DNA of 64,000 nt from CAZSNT01 sp964607765 (GTDB lineage: Bacteria > Verrucomicrobiota > Lentisphaeria > Oligosphaerales > JABHEG01). Below, one piece after another: positions 36,501 to 45,103 of this stretch. How positions within the stretch are numbered: the stretch's first letter is position 1; each line of letters starts with the position of its first letter. The stretch spans positions 28,028 to 92,027 of the forward strand of contig CAZSNT010000016.1 in the NCBI GenBank assembly GCA_964607765.1, written 5' to 3'. The position numbers and the translations under genes are program-made. The notes beneath the pieces were generated by a model. It was given only the letters and a program-made list of their open reading frames with translations. It was not told the DNA's origin and searched no databases.

Positions 36501-38384
36501 TCAGACCTCGCTGTCCGCTTCTGCCTCAGGCGCCGGTTCAGGCGCCGCTTCGGGGGGTGAAGCCGCTGCCCGCATGTGCGCCGGAACCATCGATTGCAGC
36601 TGCTTCAGGGCAGGCACCGACGACACCGCCTCGCGCACAATCTCAGTCATCGACTTGCCTTCGGTCTCAACGCCCGAGAACTTCAGCATCTCCTTCAGCA
36701 TCGGCATGGCTGACCCCGTCTGGATCAGCGCCTCAACGACTTTGTTCGCCGTGCCGCCGCCCGCACCGGCGCCGCTGCCGCTTCCCGGCATACCGCCGTT
36801 CACCTGCAGCACTTTGATCTCGCTGATCTTTTCAGCCGGCTTCATCGCTTCCGCGATCATCTGCGGCATGCCTTCGATGAGCTTGAGAACGGCTTCCTGG
36901 ATCAACAGCTCGCGCTTGATGGTGTTCCTTGCCTCCACCATCGCACGCTCTGCCGCCGCCTCGGCCTGGCCCTCTTTCAGGTTGGCCTCGGCCAGCCGCT
37001 CGATGGCCAACGCCTGCTTCTCGGCAGCCGTAGCCTCCGCTTCCGCTTTCTTCTGCACCTCGTAGGCCGCGGCGTCAGCCGTGATCTGACGCTCCAACTG
37101 CTCCTTCTCGGAGACCGCGCGCTGCTGGATGATTGCCACGTCTTTGTCACGCTCGGCGGTTGCCGTCTCCTGCACGGTGATGACGTGCTCCTCCGCCCGC
37201 TTCCGTGACGCCTCGGCTTCCAGCTCCTCGGCCTTGACCAGCTCCTGCTCCTTCAGCTTGCCGAGCAGCGCAATCTCGCGATTCTTCGCAGCTGTCTCGA
37301 CGGACAGCTCCTTGGCGATCGCTGCCTCCTCCATCTCTCGATTGCGCTCGATCAACGCGGTGTTCTTTGCGATCTCCGCCTCTTCCAGACGCTGCTCACG
37401 AGCGATCTCCGCCTCACGTATGGCCTGTTCCTGCTGCACCAGACTGCGTTTGACCGCTTCGTCCCGCCCAATCTCCGCCTGCTGAATGGCTTGCTCACGC
37501 TCGATCTCGCTCTCGCGTACAGCACGAGTCTGGGTGATCTTGGACTTCTCGATCTCCGCGTCGCGTTCCGCCTTGTCCGTGGCGATCTCGCGCTGCTGCG
37601 CGGCCGAGGCAAACTGGCGCTCCTGTTCCAGATTCAGCCGATGCTTCTCAGCCTCGACGTTCTTGCGCTGGATATCGACCTCGGTATCCTGCTGGATCGC
37701 GTTCTTCTCGCGACGCTGCGCCTCGGTCGTCTCCACAATGCGCCGCAAGCCCTGAGCGTCGAACACGTTCTGCTCATCGAACACTTCCACGCTCGTCTGA
37801 TCGAGACTGACGATGCTGACGGTCTCCAGCGCCAGCCCGTTCTCCTGCAGATCATCACGGAGAGCGGTCTGCACCTGGTCAGTGAAGTCCTCACGTTTCT
37901 GGTGCAGTTCGACCAGGTCCATGGTCGCGGCCACACTGCGCAGCGCGCCGTCCAGTTTGGCCTCAACCAGCTCTTTCACGCTGTCCGGATCCACCGAACG
38001 CTCGCCCAGACTGCGCGCCGCAGCTTGGACATCGTCCTCGGTTGGGGGGACTTTCACGTAGAACTGCGCGGTCAGGTCCACGCGCATGTTGTCGCGAGTG
38101 ATCAGCGCCTGCTGATTCTCGCGCCGCACCTCCAGCCGCAGCGTCTCCAGCGAAATGCGCCGGATTTCGTGCAGGATCGGGATGCGCGTCAGTCCCCCGC
38201 TGATCGCGATCTTCGCCCCGCCCGCACCCGTCCGGATCATGGCCTCATCAGCCGATGTGCGGGCGTAGAACAACGCCATGAAAATCGCGTACAGCACCGC
38301 AAGACAGACAACGACGCCAACAACGCCGATGATCACATGCTGCGCCCCTATCGCACCGAACATCATCAATCCCGGAACCATCAT
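36501..38384 (-). CDS. Flotillin-like SPFH-domain protein (YqiK type)
   Basis: A 627-residue membrane scaffold. AGGAGG sits eight bases before ATG 38384. A transmembrane segment spans about residues 15-40, followed by an SPFH domain (about 45-230, with RRISLETLRLEVRRENQQAL). A very long Glu/Lys/Arg/Ala-rich coiled coil runs over about 230-500. The C-terminus is Gly-rich (GSGSGAGAGGG), then helical, then a Pro/Glu/Ala tail. Flotillins organise detergent-resistant membrane domains. The upstream gene is a YqiJ-like OB-fold membrane protein 62 bases away, reproducing the yqiJ-yqiK pairing of enterobacteria, which strongly supports the call. Confidence 0.92.
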   Translation of the reverse strand: MMVPGLMMFGAIGAQHVIIGVVGVVVCLAVLYAIFMALFYARTSADEAMIRTGAGGAKIAISGGLTRIPILHEIRRISLETLRLEVRRENQQALITRDNMRVDLTAQFYVKVPPTEDDVQAAARSLGERSVDPDSVKELVEAKLDGALRSVAATMDLVELHQKREDFTDQVQTALRDDLQENGLALETVSIVSLDQTSVEVFDEQNVFDAQGLRRIVETTEAQRREKNAIQQDTEVDIQRKNVEAEKHRLNLEQERQFASAAQQREIATDKAERDAEIEKSKITQTRAVRESEIEREQAIQQAEIGRDEAVKRSLVQQEQAIREAEIAREQRLEEAEIAKNTALIERNREMEEAAIAKELSVETAAKNREIALLGKLKEQELVKAEELEAEASRKRAEEHVITVQETATAERDKDVAIIQQRAVSEKEQLERQITADAAAYEVQKKAEAEATAAEKQALAIERLAEANLKEGQAEAAAERAMVEARNTIKRELLIQEAVLKLIEGMPQMIAEAMKPAEKISEIKVLQVNGGMPGSGSGAGAGGGTANKVVEALIQTGSAMPMLKEMLKFSGVETEGKSMTEIVREAVSSVPALKQLQSMVPAHMRAAASPPEAAPEPAPEAEADSEV

Positions 38385-38446
38385 CTGTTGCCTCCTTTAG
38401 TCAAAACTCTTAATCACGCTCGTCATCCAGACTGGCAACGGCCCGA

Positions 38447-39064
38447 TCACGCGCCCGGATCATCCATGACCGAACACATGTAGACCTGTTTCTCGTCCTC
38501 GTATTCAACGAGAAGTACGTCCCGGCCCTTCGGCACAGCGGCTTCGCCTTCCAGCATCCGGCAGAACACGGGCACGAAGTTGCCGTACCTGTCCCGGACT
38601 CGGGCCCGCCCCCCTTTCTCATCAACCTGCTTGCTCAGCACCGTCGCCGTCAACCCGACTAGCCCCTGTCGCGTCTCCGCCGAGCTGTCGTGCGCCGGCA
38701 TGATCTTGGCCAGGATCCCCGTGACCACGCGCGTGGCAAACACGCTGCCGATGAAAGCAAGAGGCACGGTGGCTGCGAGAGACACTGCAGCCAACCGGCC
38801 GAGGACGAGCTCAGCAGCCCAGTTGAGGACCAGCCCGATCGTGCCGAACAACGCGCAGAACGTGAGAAGCAACAGGCCGACCGGGACCTTCTCCGCGTCG
38901 AAGAATACGAGCAGCCCGGAGAAGACGGTTGCTTCAGACGGCTCGAAGTCGATGTCGAGAAATGTGTCGAGACCGAAACCAATGACCTGAAGCAGGAATA
39001 GAGCAAAGAAAATGAGGATCGGAATCGTGAAAATGGCGTTGTGCCACTGGAAGAGCCAGTCCAT
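38447..39064 (-). CDS. YqiJ-like membrane protein with OB-fold domain
   Basis: A 205-residue protein. GGAGGG precedes ATG 39064, and the longer frame is rejected. Three hydrophobic segments lie at about residues 10-30, 55-80 and 90-115. A soluble C-terminal OB-fold-like domain follows (GLVGLTATVLSK, GGRARVRDRYGNFVPVF, GRDVLLVEYEDEKQVYMC). NfeD/YqiJ-type proteins are the usual partners of flotillins, and here the gene is directly upstream of one on the same strand, so they probably form one membrane complex. The 272-base gap upstream, towards the pgm stop, should hold the promoter of this pair; no clear one was identified. Confidence 0.85.
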   Translation of the reverse strand: MDWLFQWHNAIFTIPILIFFALFLLQVIGFGLDTFLDIDFEPSEATVFSGLLVFFDAEKVPVGLLLLTFCALFGTIGLVLNWAAELVLGRLAAVSLAATVPLAFIGSVFATRVVTGILAKIMPAHDSSAETRQGLVGLTATVLSKQVDEKGGRARVRDRYGNFVPVFCRMLEGEAAVPKGRDVLLVEYEDEKQVYMCSVMDDPGA

Positions 39065-39336
39065 GGCGTCCCTCCTGCAGTCCTTCCCGGGGTGCACTCG
39101 CCGGCGCCTGTCTGCGGCCTGCGCGCGCCGAGCGCTACAATATGAGAACCGCTACCCCCCAATACAAGACTCGCATCGGACAAACGCCGCGTTGAAGGCT
39201 CAGGAGCCGCACAGCGGCCACACACTTCCCGACACTCTTTGTTCTGCACCACACCCATTCCGCGCCAGTGCCTCCAAACACCCGTCTGCCGCAAGGGCCG
39301 ATTCTGTGCATTCTACGCCGACGCGTGGTCGTTTAT

Positions 39337-40986
39337 TCAGGCGTCCTGGAGTGCCGCGGAAACGATCGCCTGCGCCTCGTCCTGGATGCGACGCAGGTGT
39401 TCCTCCCCCACAAAGCTCTCCGCGTAGATCTTGTAGATATCTTCGGTGCCTGATGGACGCGCAGCGAACCAACCGTTGTCGGTGACCACCTTCACGCCGC
39501 CGATCGCCGCGTCATTCGCCGGGGCGCGCGTCAGAATGTCCGTGACCGGCTCACCCGCCAACTCAGGCGCCTGGACCTGCTCCGCGGAAAGCCCCTTCAA
39601 CACAGCCTTCTGCTCCGGTGTGGCGGGTGCGTCAATGCGCTCGTAGACCGGACGTCCGAACTCGGCGACCAACTCCTCGTAGCGTTGCGACGGGTCCGAT
39701 CCGGTTCGGGCCGTGATCTCCACGGCCAGCAAATCCAGGATGATCCCGTCCTTGTCCGTCACCCACACCGTACCGTCCTGACGCAAGAACGAGGCGCCCG
39801 CGCTCTCCTCCCCGCCGAACCCGTACGAGCCGTCGAGCAAGCCATTCACAAACCACTTGAACCCGACCGGCACTTCCGCCAGACGTCGACCCAGCTTGTT
39901 CGCTACCCGGTCGATCATCGAACTGCTGACCAACGTCTTACCGACTGCCGCATCCGCGCGCCAGCCCGGGCGATGCTCAAACAGATACGCTATCGCGACC
40001 GCCAGGTAATGATTCGGGTTCATCAACCCACCCGTTGGCGTCACGATACCGTGCCGGTCGAAGTCCGTGTCGTTCCCGAACGCGATGTCGAAATCATCCT
40101 TCAGCTCGATCAGGCTCGCCATGGCGCAGGGCGACGAGCAATCCATCCGCACCTTGCCGTCCTTGTCAACCGTCATGAACCGGAACGTCGGGTCCGGCAA
40201 TCCGTTCCGGATCTCGATATCCAGGCCGTAGCGCTCCGCGATCGGTGCCCAGAACCCGAGCCCCGCGCCGCCCAGCGCGTCCGCCGCAATCCGCAGCCCC
40301 GCGCCCTTCACGACATCCATATCAATGACGTTCGCCAGATCCTCGACGTACGGCGTGATGAAATCGAACGGCGCCACCGTGTCGGCACGCAGCGCTGCCG
40401 CATACGTGACGCGTTTCACCGCGCGATTGCCGTCCGCCAGCATCGCGTTCGCCTCACGCTCGATCCAGCCCGTCGCGTCCGTGTCCGCCGGGCCGCCGCT
40501 CGGCGGGTTGTACTTGAACCCACCGTCCCCGGGCGGGTTATGCGACGGCGTGACCACAATCCCGTCCGCACTGGCCCCGCCGCTGCCGCCCCGGTTGTGT
40601 GCCAGGATCGCGTGCGACACAGCCGGCGTCGGCGTGTAAGCCAACCCTTCGGCGTACCGTACGCACACCCCGTTCGCGGCCAGCACCTCCAGCGCCGTCG
40701 CATGCGCCGGTTCACTCAACGCGTGCGTGTCCATACCCAAGAACAACGGCCCGGAAATGTCATGCAGCTCGCGATAGCGACAGATCGCCTGCGTCGTCGC
40801 CAGAATGTGCGCTTCATTGAAGCTCTTGCTCGTCGACGAGCCACGGTGCCCCGACGTACCGAACGCCACCCGCTGCCGTGCCTCCGACACGTCCGGCTTG
40901 CCTGTATAATACGCACTGATCAAGCGCGGTATGTTCGTCAGCATCTCAGGGGGTACGACTTTCCCCGCCAGTTCGTGCAATGCCAT
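39337..40986 (-). CDS. pgm: Phosphoglucomutase (alpha-D-glucose 1,6-phosphate type)
   Basis: A 549-residue enzyme interconverting glucose 1-phosphate and glucose 6-phosphate, very close to the 546 residues of Escherichia coli Pgm. The catalytic serine is S148 in VVTPSHNPPGDGG, near the expected position. The N-terminal AFGTSGHRG, the metal loop (FGNDTDFDRHG) and the C-terminal phosphate-binding ARPSGTEDIYKIYAE are all intact. GGAG six bases upstream supports ATG 40986 over ATG 41004. It links glycan breakdown to central metabolism and to glycogen or nucleotide-sugar synthesis. It appears monocistronic. Confidence 0.96.
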   Translation of the reverse strand: MALHELAGKVVPPEMLTNIPRLISAYYTGKPDVSEARQRVAFGTSGHRGSSTSKSFNEAHILATTQAICRYRELHDISGPLFLGMDTHALSEPAHATALEVLAANGVCVRYAEGLAYTPTPAVSHAILAHNRGGSGGASADGIVVTPSHNPPGDGGFKYNPPSGGPADTDATGWIEREANAMLADGNRAVKRVTYAAALRADTVAPFDFITPYVEDLANVIDMDVVKGAGLRIAADALGGAGLGFWAPIAERYGLDIEIRNGLPDPTFRFMTVDKDGKVRMDCSSPCAMASLIELKDDFDIAFGNDTDFDRHGIVTPTGGLMNPNHYLAVAIAYLFEHRPGWRADAAVGKTLVSSSMIDRVANKLGRRLAEVPVGFKWFVNGLLDGSYGFGGEESAGASFLRQDGTVWVTDKDGIILDLLAVEITARTGSDPSQRYEELVAEFGRPVYERIDAPATPEQKAVLKGLSAEQVQAPELAGEPVTDILTRAPANDAAIGGVKVVTDNGWFAARPSGTEDIYKIYAESFVGEEHLRRIQDEAQAIVSAALQDA

Positions 40987-42050
40987 GGATCGCTCCGGGG
41001 TCATTGGTAGTTGGTCGTTGGTCAGCATAACATACGCAACGCCTCCCCGACGTCCACCCCTCGCCTTTTGAGCGCATGGTGGCGGGTGCCGTTCACGGCG
41101 GGTTGCGCGGGCGCCAGCGGGGGCGGGATCGGCGTCGATCGGGCGGGAGGGGTTGCGCCCCCTTGGGGGCTTCGGGAAAGGTTGACCGCGGATGTCTGCG
41201 GGAGCCGGTTACCAGGGGTGCGCGGGGGCGAGGCGTGAACGGCGGTGGGAGCCGTCTTCGTCCTTCGGACTACGCCGTGCCGCAGGGAGCGGGCAGGATG
41301 CGGTCGGCGTGTCACGGCGTAGCTCGAAGAGCGAAGACGGAAGGCTGCATGGTGCCGGCGACGGGGTGGGCCGAACACAGGACGTTGCGCGGGGCAGGCT
41401 GCAGAACGCGCGTTGACATGGCGCTGACGGAGCGGCCGATACGTGCCTGGAGTGAGCTGGAGTCTCGGCCCCGGAGTGGGCAGCGGGTGAGAGGCGAGAG
41501 CGGCGGACCGGACAGGGGCACGGGAGCTGTACTCAGCGGGTGAACCTGGCCGGTGTGACGCGTGCCTGGAGGCGGCGGTACAGAAGGCAGCGTTATGCGA
41601 CGACAGCGGGCGGCCGAAGAGGGCCGATCAGGGGCGGCAGGGCCGGGAATGGAAGGACCATGAAGGCACTGCCGCACCAGGCCCGTGCCGCCTGCTGACG
41701 TGTGACGACCAACGGGAGGAACGGACGCATAACGGCAACCTTATGTATGGCCGCCGGAGGGACTCGCCGAACGCCGCCGCCCGCGCAGGGGACGAGACGG
41801 AAGCGAACGCAAGACCGTATGGGCCGCGGCAGGATGGGCAGGGCGCTTCGAACAACGCGCCAGCGGGAGCGCGTCGCCTTCATCGAGAACCGTCGAAAAG
41901 CTGGGCAGGAACGGAGCGAGCCCGGAGGGGATCAGCAGGATGCATGATCAGGTGTCCTGGCAGGCAGCCTGCCAAGCCCCGAAGGGCGAGCGGAACGCGC
42001 GGGGTTCTGCGGTTTGCGGGAGGGGTTGTGAGCCGGGCGCATGTTCGCGT
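40987..42050. other. About 1 kb without a convincing gene
   Basis: This GC-rich stretch lies between pgm and the FmdB-like gene. All six frames give only Pro/Arg/Ala-rich ORFs of low complexity with no recognisable domain, and no sequence matching tmRNA, SRP RNA or RNase P RNA landmarks was found. The only structure seen is the REP-like pair at 41252-41340. The part before 41030 probably contains the pgm promoter. It may be a decayed gene or an insertion point at the edge of the accessory region that follows. Confidence 0.55.
41252..41340. repeat. REP-like inverted pair (family B) with compensatory stem changes
   Basis: The arms 41252-41279 and 41313-41340 are reverse complements at 9 + 4 + 9 positions, with two three-base blocks that differ. 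The left arm folds as GTCC-TTC-GGAC and the right as GCTC-GAA-GAGC, so the differing blocks keep base pairing. CTAC follows the left hairpin (41270-41273) and GTAG precedes the right one (41319-41322). Hairpin plus GTAG tetranucleotide in inverted orientation fits the REP/BIME pattern. Confidence 0.75.
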
Positions 42051-42434
42051 TCATTTGTCGGCTGCACTGTCCTCATTCTTCACGATAGCGATTCTGCCGT
42101 CTCTGCTATCCCACCCAGGCGGAGGTCCAGCGAGGTTCGGGTGCGCAACATAGCGCGGACCTTCGGGGCCGTGGGTAAGCGTCAAGGCATGGAGACCACT
42201 TTGAGCACCATAGAAGGGGATGTTGTTCATGTAGCCGGTTGGTTGCAGTTTGTCGGCTACTGCCGGGCTCTGCGGGCCAGTCTTGCGCACGGAGGGGACG
42301 TTGGGGGTGGTGTAAACTCGGGAGACTTCGGAGGAACCGCAGAGGCGACACGCGTCGGGCGGTGGATCAGACATCCTCTTCACGATGTCGAAAACGCCGC
42401 CGCACCCCGTGCAGGTGTAGGAGTAGGTCGGCAC
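42051..42434 (-). CDS. FmdB-family zinc-ribbon protein
   Basis: About 127 residues from GTG 42434. The N-terminus MPTYSYTCTGCGGVFD is the FmdB signature, and a zinc ribbon is completed by C8, C11, C29 and C32 (CTGC and CRLC). Family members are small putative regulatory proteins of unknown mechanism. A G-rich stretch (GGGGGG) upstream of GTG is a poor ribosome binding site. The open frame extends further upstream, but the family N-terminus decides the start. The C-terminal ~80 residues after the ribbon are unlike the ribbon and have no recognised domain. It starts 16 bases after the stop of the 42451 gene, suggesting co-transcription. Confidence 0.8.
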   Translation of the reverse strand: MPTYSYTCTGCGGVFDIVKRMSDPPPDACRLCGSSEVSRVYTTPNVPSVRKTGPQSPAVADKLQPTGYMNNIPFYGAQSGLHALTLTHGPEGPRYVAHPNLAGPPPGWDSRDGRIAIVKNEDSAADK

Positions 42435-42450
42435 GCTGCACCCCCCGGAT

Positions 42451-43341
42451 TCACTCGCGTTCCCGCGTGATGTCACGTTCGTTCGTGTCTTCACCGGGTT
42501 CGAGTAGATCGACAGCTATGCCGGTGATCAGCCCGTCACATCTGAGCCGGGCGAGTCTGTCGATGCCTTGTTCCAGAGGAGCGAGGACTTTTCGGTCTGA
42601 TTCGGCGTAGGTAAGTCCACCTTGGGCCAGGGCTGAACGGATGGCATCACTACGGGACCGGTAATCAAGCTGCGACTGGACGGTTGCGGGCGGGCATGAC
42701 CTGAGTTCCTCCTCAAGTCGACGAGCCGCCGCCCGCATGGCTCGCGTTCTGGCTGCCTCCTGGTTGGCGCGTTCCCGCGCTACTCGGGCTTGCTGTTCTG
42801 CGACCTCTGCAGCGGCCCTCCGCAGACGCCTGGCTGCTTCGGGTTCGATCCATGAGTCGAATATGTGTTTCAGCAGGTCGGCGGATTCCCTGACCGCCTT
42901 GAGCCCAACCTGCAGCAGCGACAGTATCCCCGGGGATGCGATCTCGATGAAGTCGACTTCCAGGTGTAGGGAACGCGGAACGATCTCGATTATGTCTTCG
43001 AACTCAAGCTCGACCCGCCAGCCCAGGCTCTCGCGGTGCACACCGATTCCGTGGTTTCGCAGCGCGGTGGCGATTTGCAGATACCCGTCCCGTGTCAGGG
43101 CATCAGTTCCCCTTGTCGCTTCCTGCCATTCAGCGGGGGACAGTCCGGGCCTCAAAAGCCCCATGGCCTGGAGGTTGGCGAGTTCCTCGTTGTGACGACG
43201 AAGCAGGTCGGAGACCAAACAAGCCGCACCGGCCCGGCACACCACTCCATCGAGGGCAGCAAGGAACTCGGCCAGCAGGTCGGCGCGCCACATGCTGCCT
43301 GTCGAAACGAGAAGCCGGAGGATTGGGGGTTCCTTTGTCAT
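42451..43341 (-). CDS. Protein of unknown function with central coiled coil
   Basis: A 296-residue protein with no recognised family. The N-terminal half is globular, with one hydrophobic helix-like stretch (GILSLLQVGLKA, about 135-147). Residues ~165-215 are strongly helical and Arg/Ala/Glu-rich (RRLRRAAAEVAEQQARVARE), most likely a coiled coil. The C-terminal part is predicted soluble. There is no signal peptide. It lies between the orphan Rhs-tip/lipoprotein pair and the FmdB-like gene, all on the minus strand, so it belongs to the accessory region. Start ATG 43341 lacks a strong ribosome binding site. The length and regular codon use suggest a real gene. Confidence 0.6.
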   Translation of the reverse strand: MTKEPPILRLLVSTGSMWRADLLAEFLAALDGVVCRAGAACLVSDLLRRHNEELANLQAMGLLRPGLSPAEWQEATRGTDALTRDGYLQIATALRNHGIGVHRESLGWRVELEFEDIIEIVPRSLHLEVDFIEIASPGILSLLQVGLKAVRESADLLKHIFDSWIEPEAARRLRRAAAEVAEQQARVARERANQEAARTRAMRAAARRLEEELRSCPPATVQSQLDYRSRSDAIRSALAQGGLTYAESDRKVLAPLEQGIDRLARLRCDGLITGIAVDLLEPGEDTNERDITRERE

Positions 43342-43404
43342 GTTCTGGGGCGACCTTCTGATTGATCAGAGCCAGGAAGCAGTCACTGCTGGATCTATGC
43401 GCGC

Positions 43405-43821
43405 TCAACGTACACTCGGAGTTAGAGACACTGTTCCTGCGGCAACGTTGATTTGGAAGACCAAGGACCAGGTGCTGCTTGGATCTGCTTTGAGAACCGA
43501 AGATGGCAGAGGCACAACGCGGATGTGTTCGACACCGTCCATGGTCCGGTAGTGTACCTTGGCTGATTGCCCCAACGGGTGTTCGAAAAAGAGATGAGTG
43601 ACGGCACCGTTCCCGCGTAGCCCTCCTCCAACTGTTCGGTGTTCACCGAACTGCACGAAAGCATCTGCGACTTCCGCGTCTCCCTCCACACAAAGCCGAA
43701 TGTGGAACGTCGGTTGCCGTGAGGAAACCACTTTGGGAAGTCTCGTGGTGTCACAGCTCGAGCAGATCAAGCCTGCGGCAACAAAGAGCATTGCATGCAC
43801 TGAGGATGAGATGCGGATCAT
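43405..43821 (-). CDS. Small putative lipoprotein, candidate immunity protein
   Basis: A 138-residue protein starting with a signal peptide (MIRISSSVHAMLFVAAG) followed by two cysteines (LICSSCD). The lipobox is imperfect, so a lipoprotein is likely but not certain. The mature part is a small beta-rich domain (FHIRLCVEGDAEVADAFVQF). Its ATG overlaps the TGA of the Rhs-tip gene as ATGA, a sign of translational coupling. Periplasmic lipoproteins are the usual immunity partners of Tle-type lipase toxins, so an antitoxic role is the leading inference. No sequence family was recognised. Confidence 0.6.
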   Translation of the reverse strand: MIRISSSVHAMLFVAAGLICSSCDTTRLPKVVSSRQPTFHIRLCVEGDAEVADAFVQFGEHRTVGGGLRGNGAVTHLFFEHPLGQSAKVHYRTMDGVEHIRVVPLPSSVLKADPSSTWSLVFQINVAAGTVSLTPSVR

Positions 43822-44783
43822 GGTTGTAGGCTCCCCGAATAGATGACTCTGGAACCTCGTCCAATCCGCGTGAACGGTATTCTGTCAAGCACGGGGTACC
43901 GCGAGTCATGCCAGCCTCCGGTCTTCTGCTGGTACTCTCTGTCCCCGTAGCCAGGATCCACAACTCTCCGTATGTTGTTTGATCGAATTACCGGTTTGAA
44001 CCGGCTGGCCTCGAACGGCACGCCCTGATTGCGTCCCATCTGGTACATCCACCAGAGGGCTTCCATGTTAGTGCCGTCGGCGTATCCGCCTCCCAGGTCC
44101 GAGTGGGCGCCATCGAATGGCTTCTCACAGAAGTTCTTGCCGCGGTACTCCTTGTAATCCGAAGGCCCGTACTTCCGCGGCCGGAAAAGGCGGAGAGCGG
44201 ATACTCCCCCATACGCATCCACGATTGACGTCAGGGGAAAGAGGGAGCGATACTCGTGGCGGGCCACCGCATGAGCAGCGAACCCGACCGTGTCTGGTAT
44301 GTCGAGGCGAATGCCAGGATTGACGTTTACGGGATCAGGTGAACCAACCTGAGGTACAGTGTCAAAAATCCCAAGAAAGCGAATCTTCGCACTGGGATAC
44401 TTCTCCTTTATCATGTTGGCGAATTCACGGGCCATTGCGGCTCCGCGACTGAATCCGACGATATCTATGTCAGTGTCGCCTTTCCCCCCGGCGTAGATTC
44501 TCTCGAATTCCGCAAACGCAGCGTCAAGCCGTTCACGCGCTCCCTTGCCGAATAGGAAGCCCGGCACGATTTCCGTCCGTGAACCAACACCATGGGTGTA
44601 GATGCGTTCCAGGCTGGGATCGTACATCTGAACAAGGGCGGCGACATGCGTCGGCATCTTCGCAGCGTCAGCGCGGTCGTTGCACGTTCCGTCGAACGCG
44701 TAGATTGCCAACCCGAGTGGGTCGACCTTGTTAACCGGGTCATTCTGACAATACAGGTACCGCTTCGGACCGCGCGCGTCCAC
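43818..44783 (-). CDS. Orphan Rhs C-terminal tip with DUF2235 (Tle1-like) lipase domain
   Basis: A 321-residue frame from GTG 44783. It opens with the end of an RHS repeat-associated core (RYLYCQNDPVNKVDPLGL), which normally closes a protein of more than 1000 residues, but here an in-frame TAG lies 13 codons upstream and no Rhs core precedes it. After the Rhs end comes a DUF2235 alpha/beta-hydrolase (YAFDGTCNDRADAA; nucleophile elbow GFSRGAAMARE; FLGIFDTVPQVGSP; FDGAHSDLGGGY with the catalytic His), related to Tle1-type phospholipase effectors. It is therefore a detached toxin tip, as found at Rhs loci that swap C-termini. The downstream lipoprotein gene overlaps it by four bases. Whether it is translated alone is unclear because no ribosome binding site is seen. 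Confidence 0.8.
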   Translation of the reverse strand: MDARGPKRYLYCQNDPVNKVDPLGLAIYAFDGTCNDRADAAKMPTHVAALVQMYDPSLERIYTHGVGSRTEIVPGFLFGKGARERLDAAFAEFERIYAGGKGDTDIDIVGFSRGAAMAREFANMIKEKYPSAKIRFLGIFDTVPQVGSPDPVNVNPGIRLDIPDTVGFAAHAVARHEYRSLFPLTSIVDAYGGVSALRLFRPRKYGPSDYKEYRGKNFCEKPFDGAHSDLGGGYADGTNMEALWWMYQMGRNQGVPFEASRFKPVIRSNNIRRVVDPGYGDREYQQKTGGWHDSRYPVLDRIPFTRIGRGSRVIYSGSLQP

Positions 44784-45103
44784 GTGGTCGAGCGGCCAAA
44801 GCGTAGCAGAAAAGAGCCCCTATGCGGCTCTGGGATTGCACACCGGCAGCGGCTTGGTCAGGCAGGGAATCACATTCTGTCAAAGAGCAATGGAGTCAAG
44901 ATAACCCGAAATACGACCGAATCGAGCCGGAAAATGATGTCATAGTGGGCAGGTTAGTCATTCCGGGATTAGGTGTCGTAGATGCACGTCGGCGCCCGAG
45001 GCACGGTGCTTGCGGAAACCAGACAGACAGTGTGTCCTCTTGATTCGTGAAGTATAGTAGTTGCGTGAGGCGCAGAGATGACGATGAGTGCAGGAGCACA
45101 GCA
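44784..45103. other. Divergent gap between Rhs tip and hicBA
   Basis: These 320 bases contain the terminator-like hairpin at 44813-44831, a possible -10 (TATAGT, 45053-45058) without a good -35 ahead of hicB, and no convincing gene. No remaining Rhs core sequence was recognised in the minus-strand frames. Confidence 0.5.
44813..44831 (-). terminator. Terminator-like hairpin upstream of Rhs tip
   Basis: Read on the minus strand, AGAGCC and GGCTCT form a 6-bp stem with a 7-base loop, followed by TTTTC. It lies 30 bases upstream of the Rhs-tip GTG and would end minus-strand transcripts coming from the right, where no minus-strand gene is now present. It may be a leftover of the lost upstream part or an attenuator. 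Confidence 0.45.

Noticed and set aside
40987..42050. RNase P RNA, tmRNA or SRP RNA in the gene-poor kilobase
   Set aside because: The conserved landmarks of these RNAs were looked for by eye and not found on either strand. A covariance-model search would be decisive.
44784..45100. Remaining Rhs core in another frame upstream of the toxin tip
   Set aside because: The translated minus-strand frames show no YD-repeat or DPxG pattern, so a simple frameshift does not explain the truncation.
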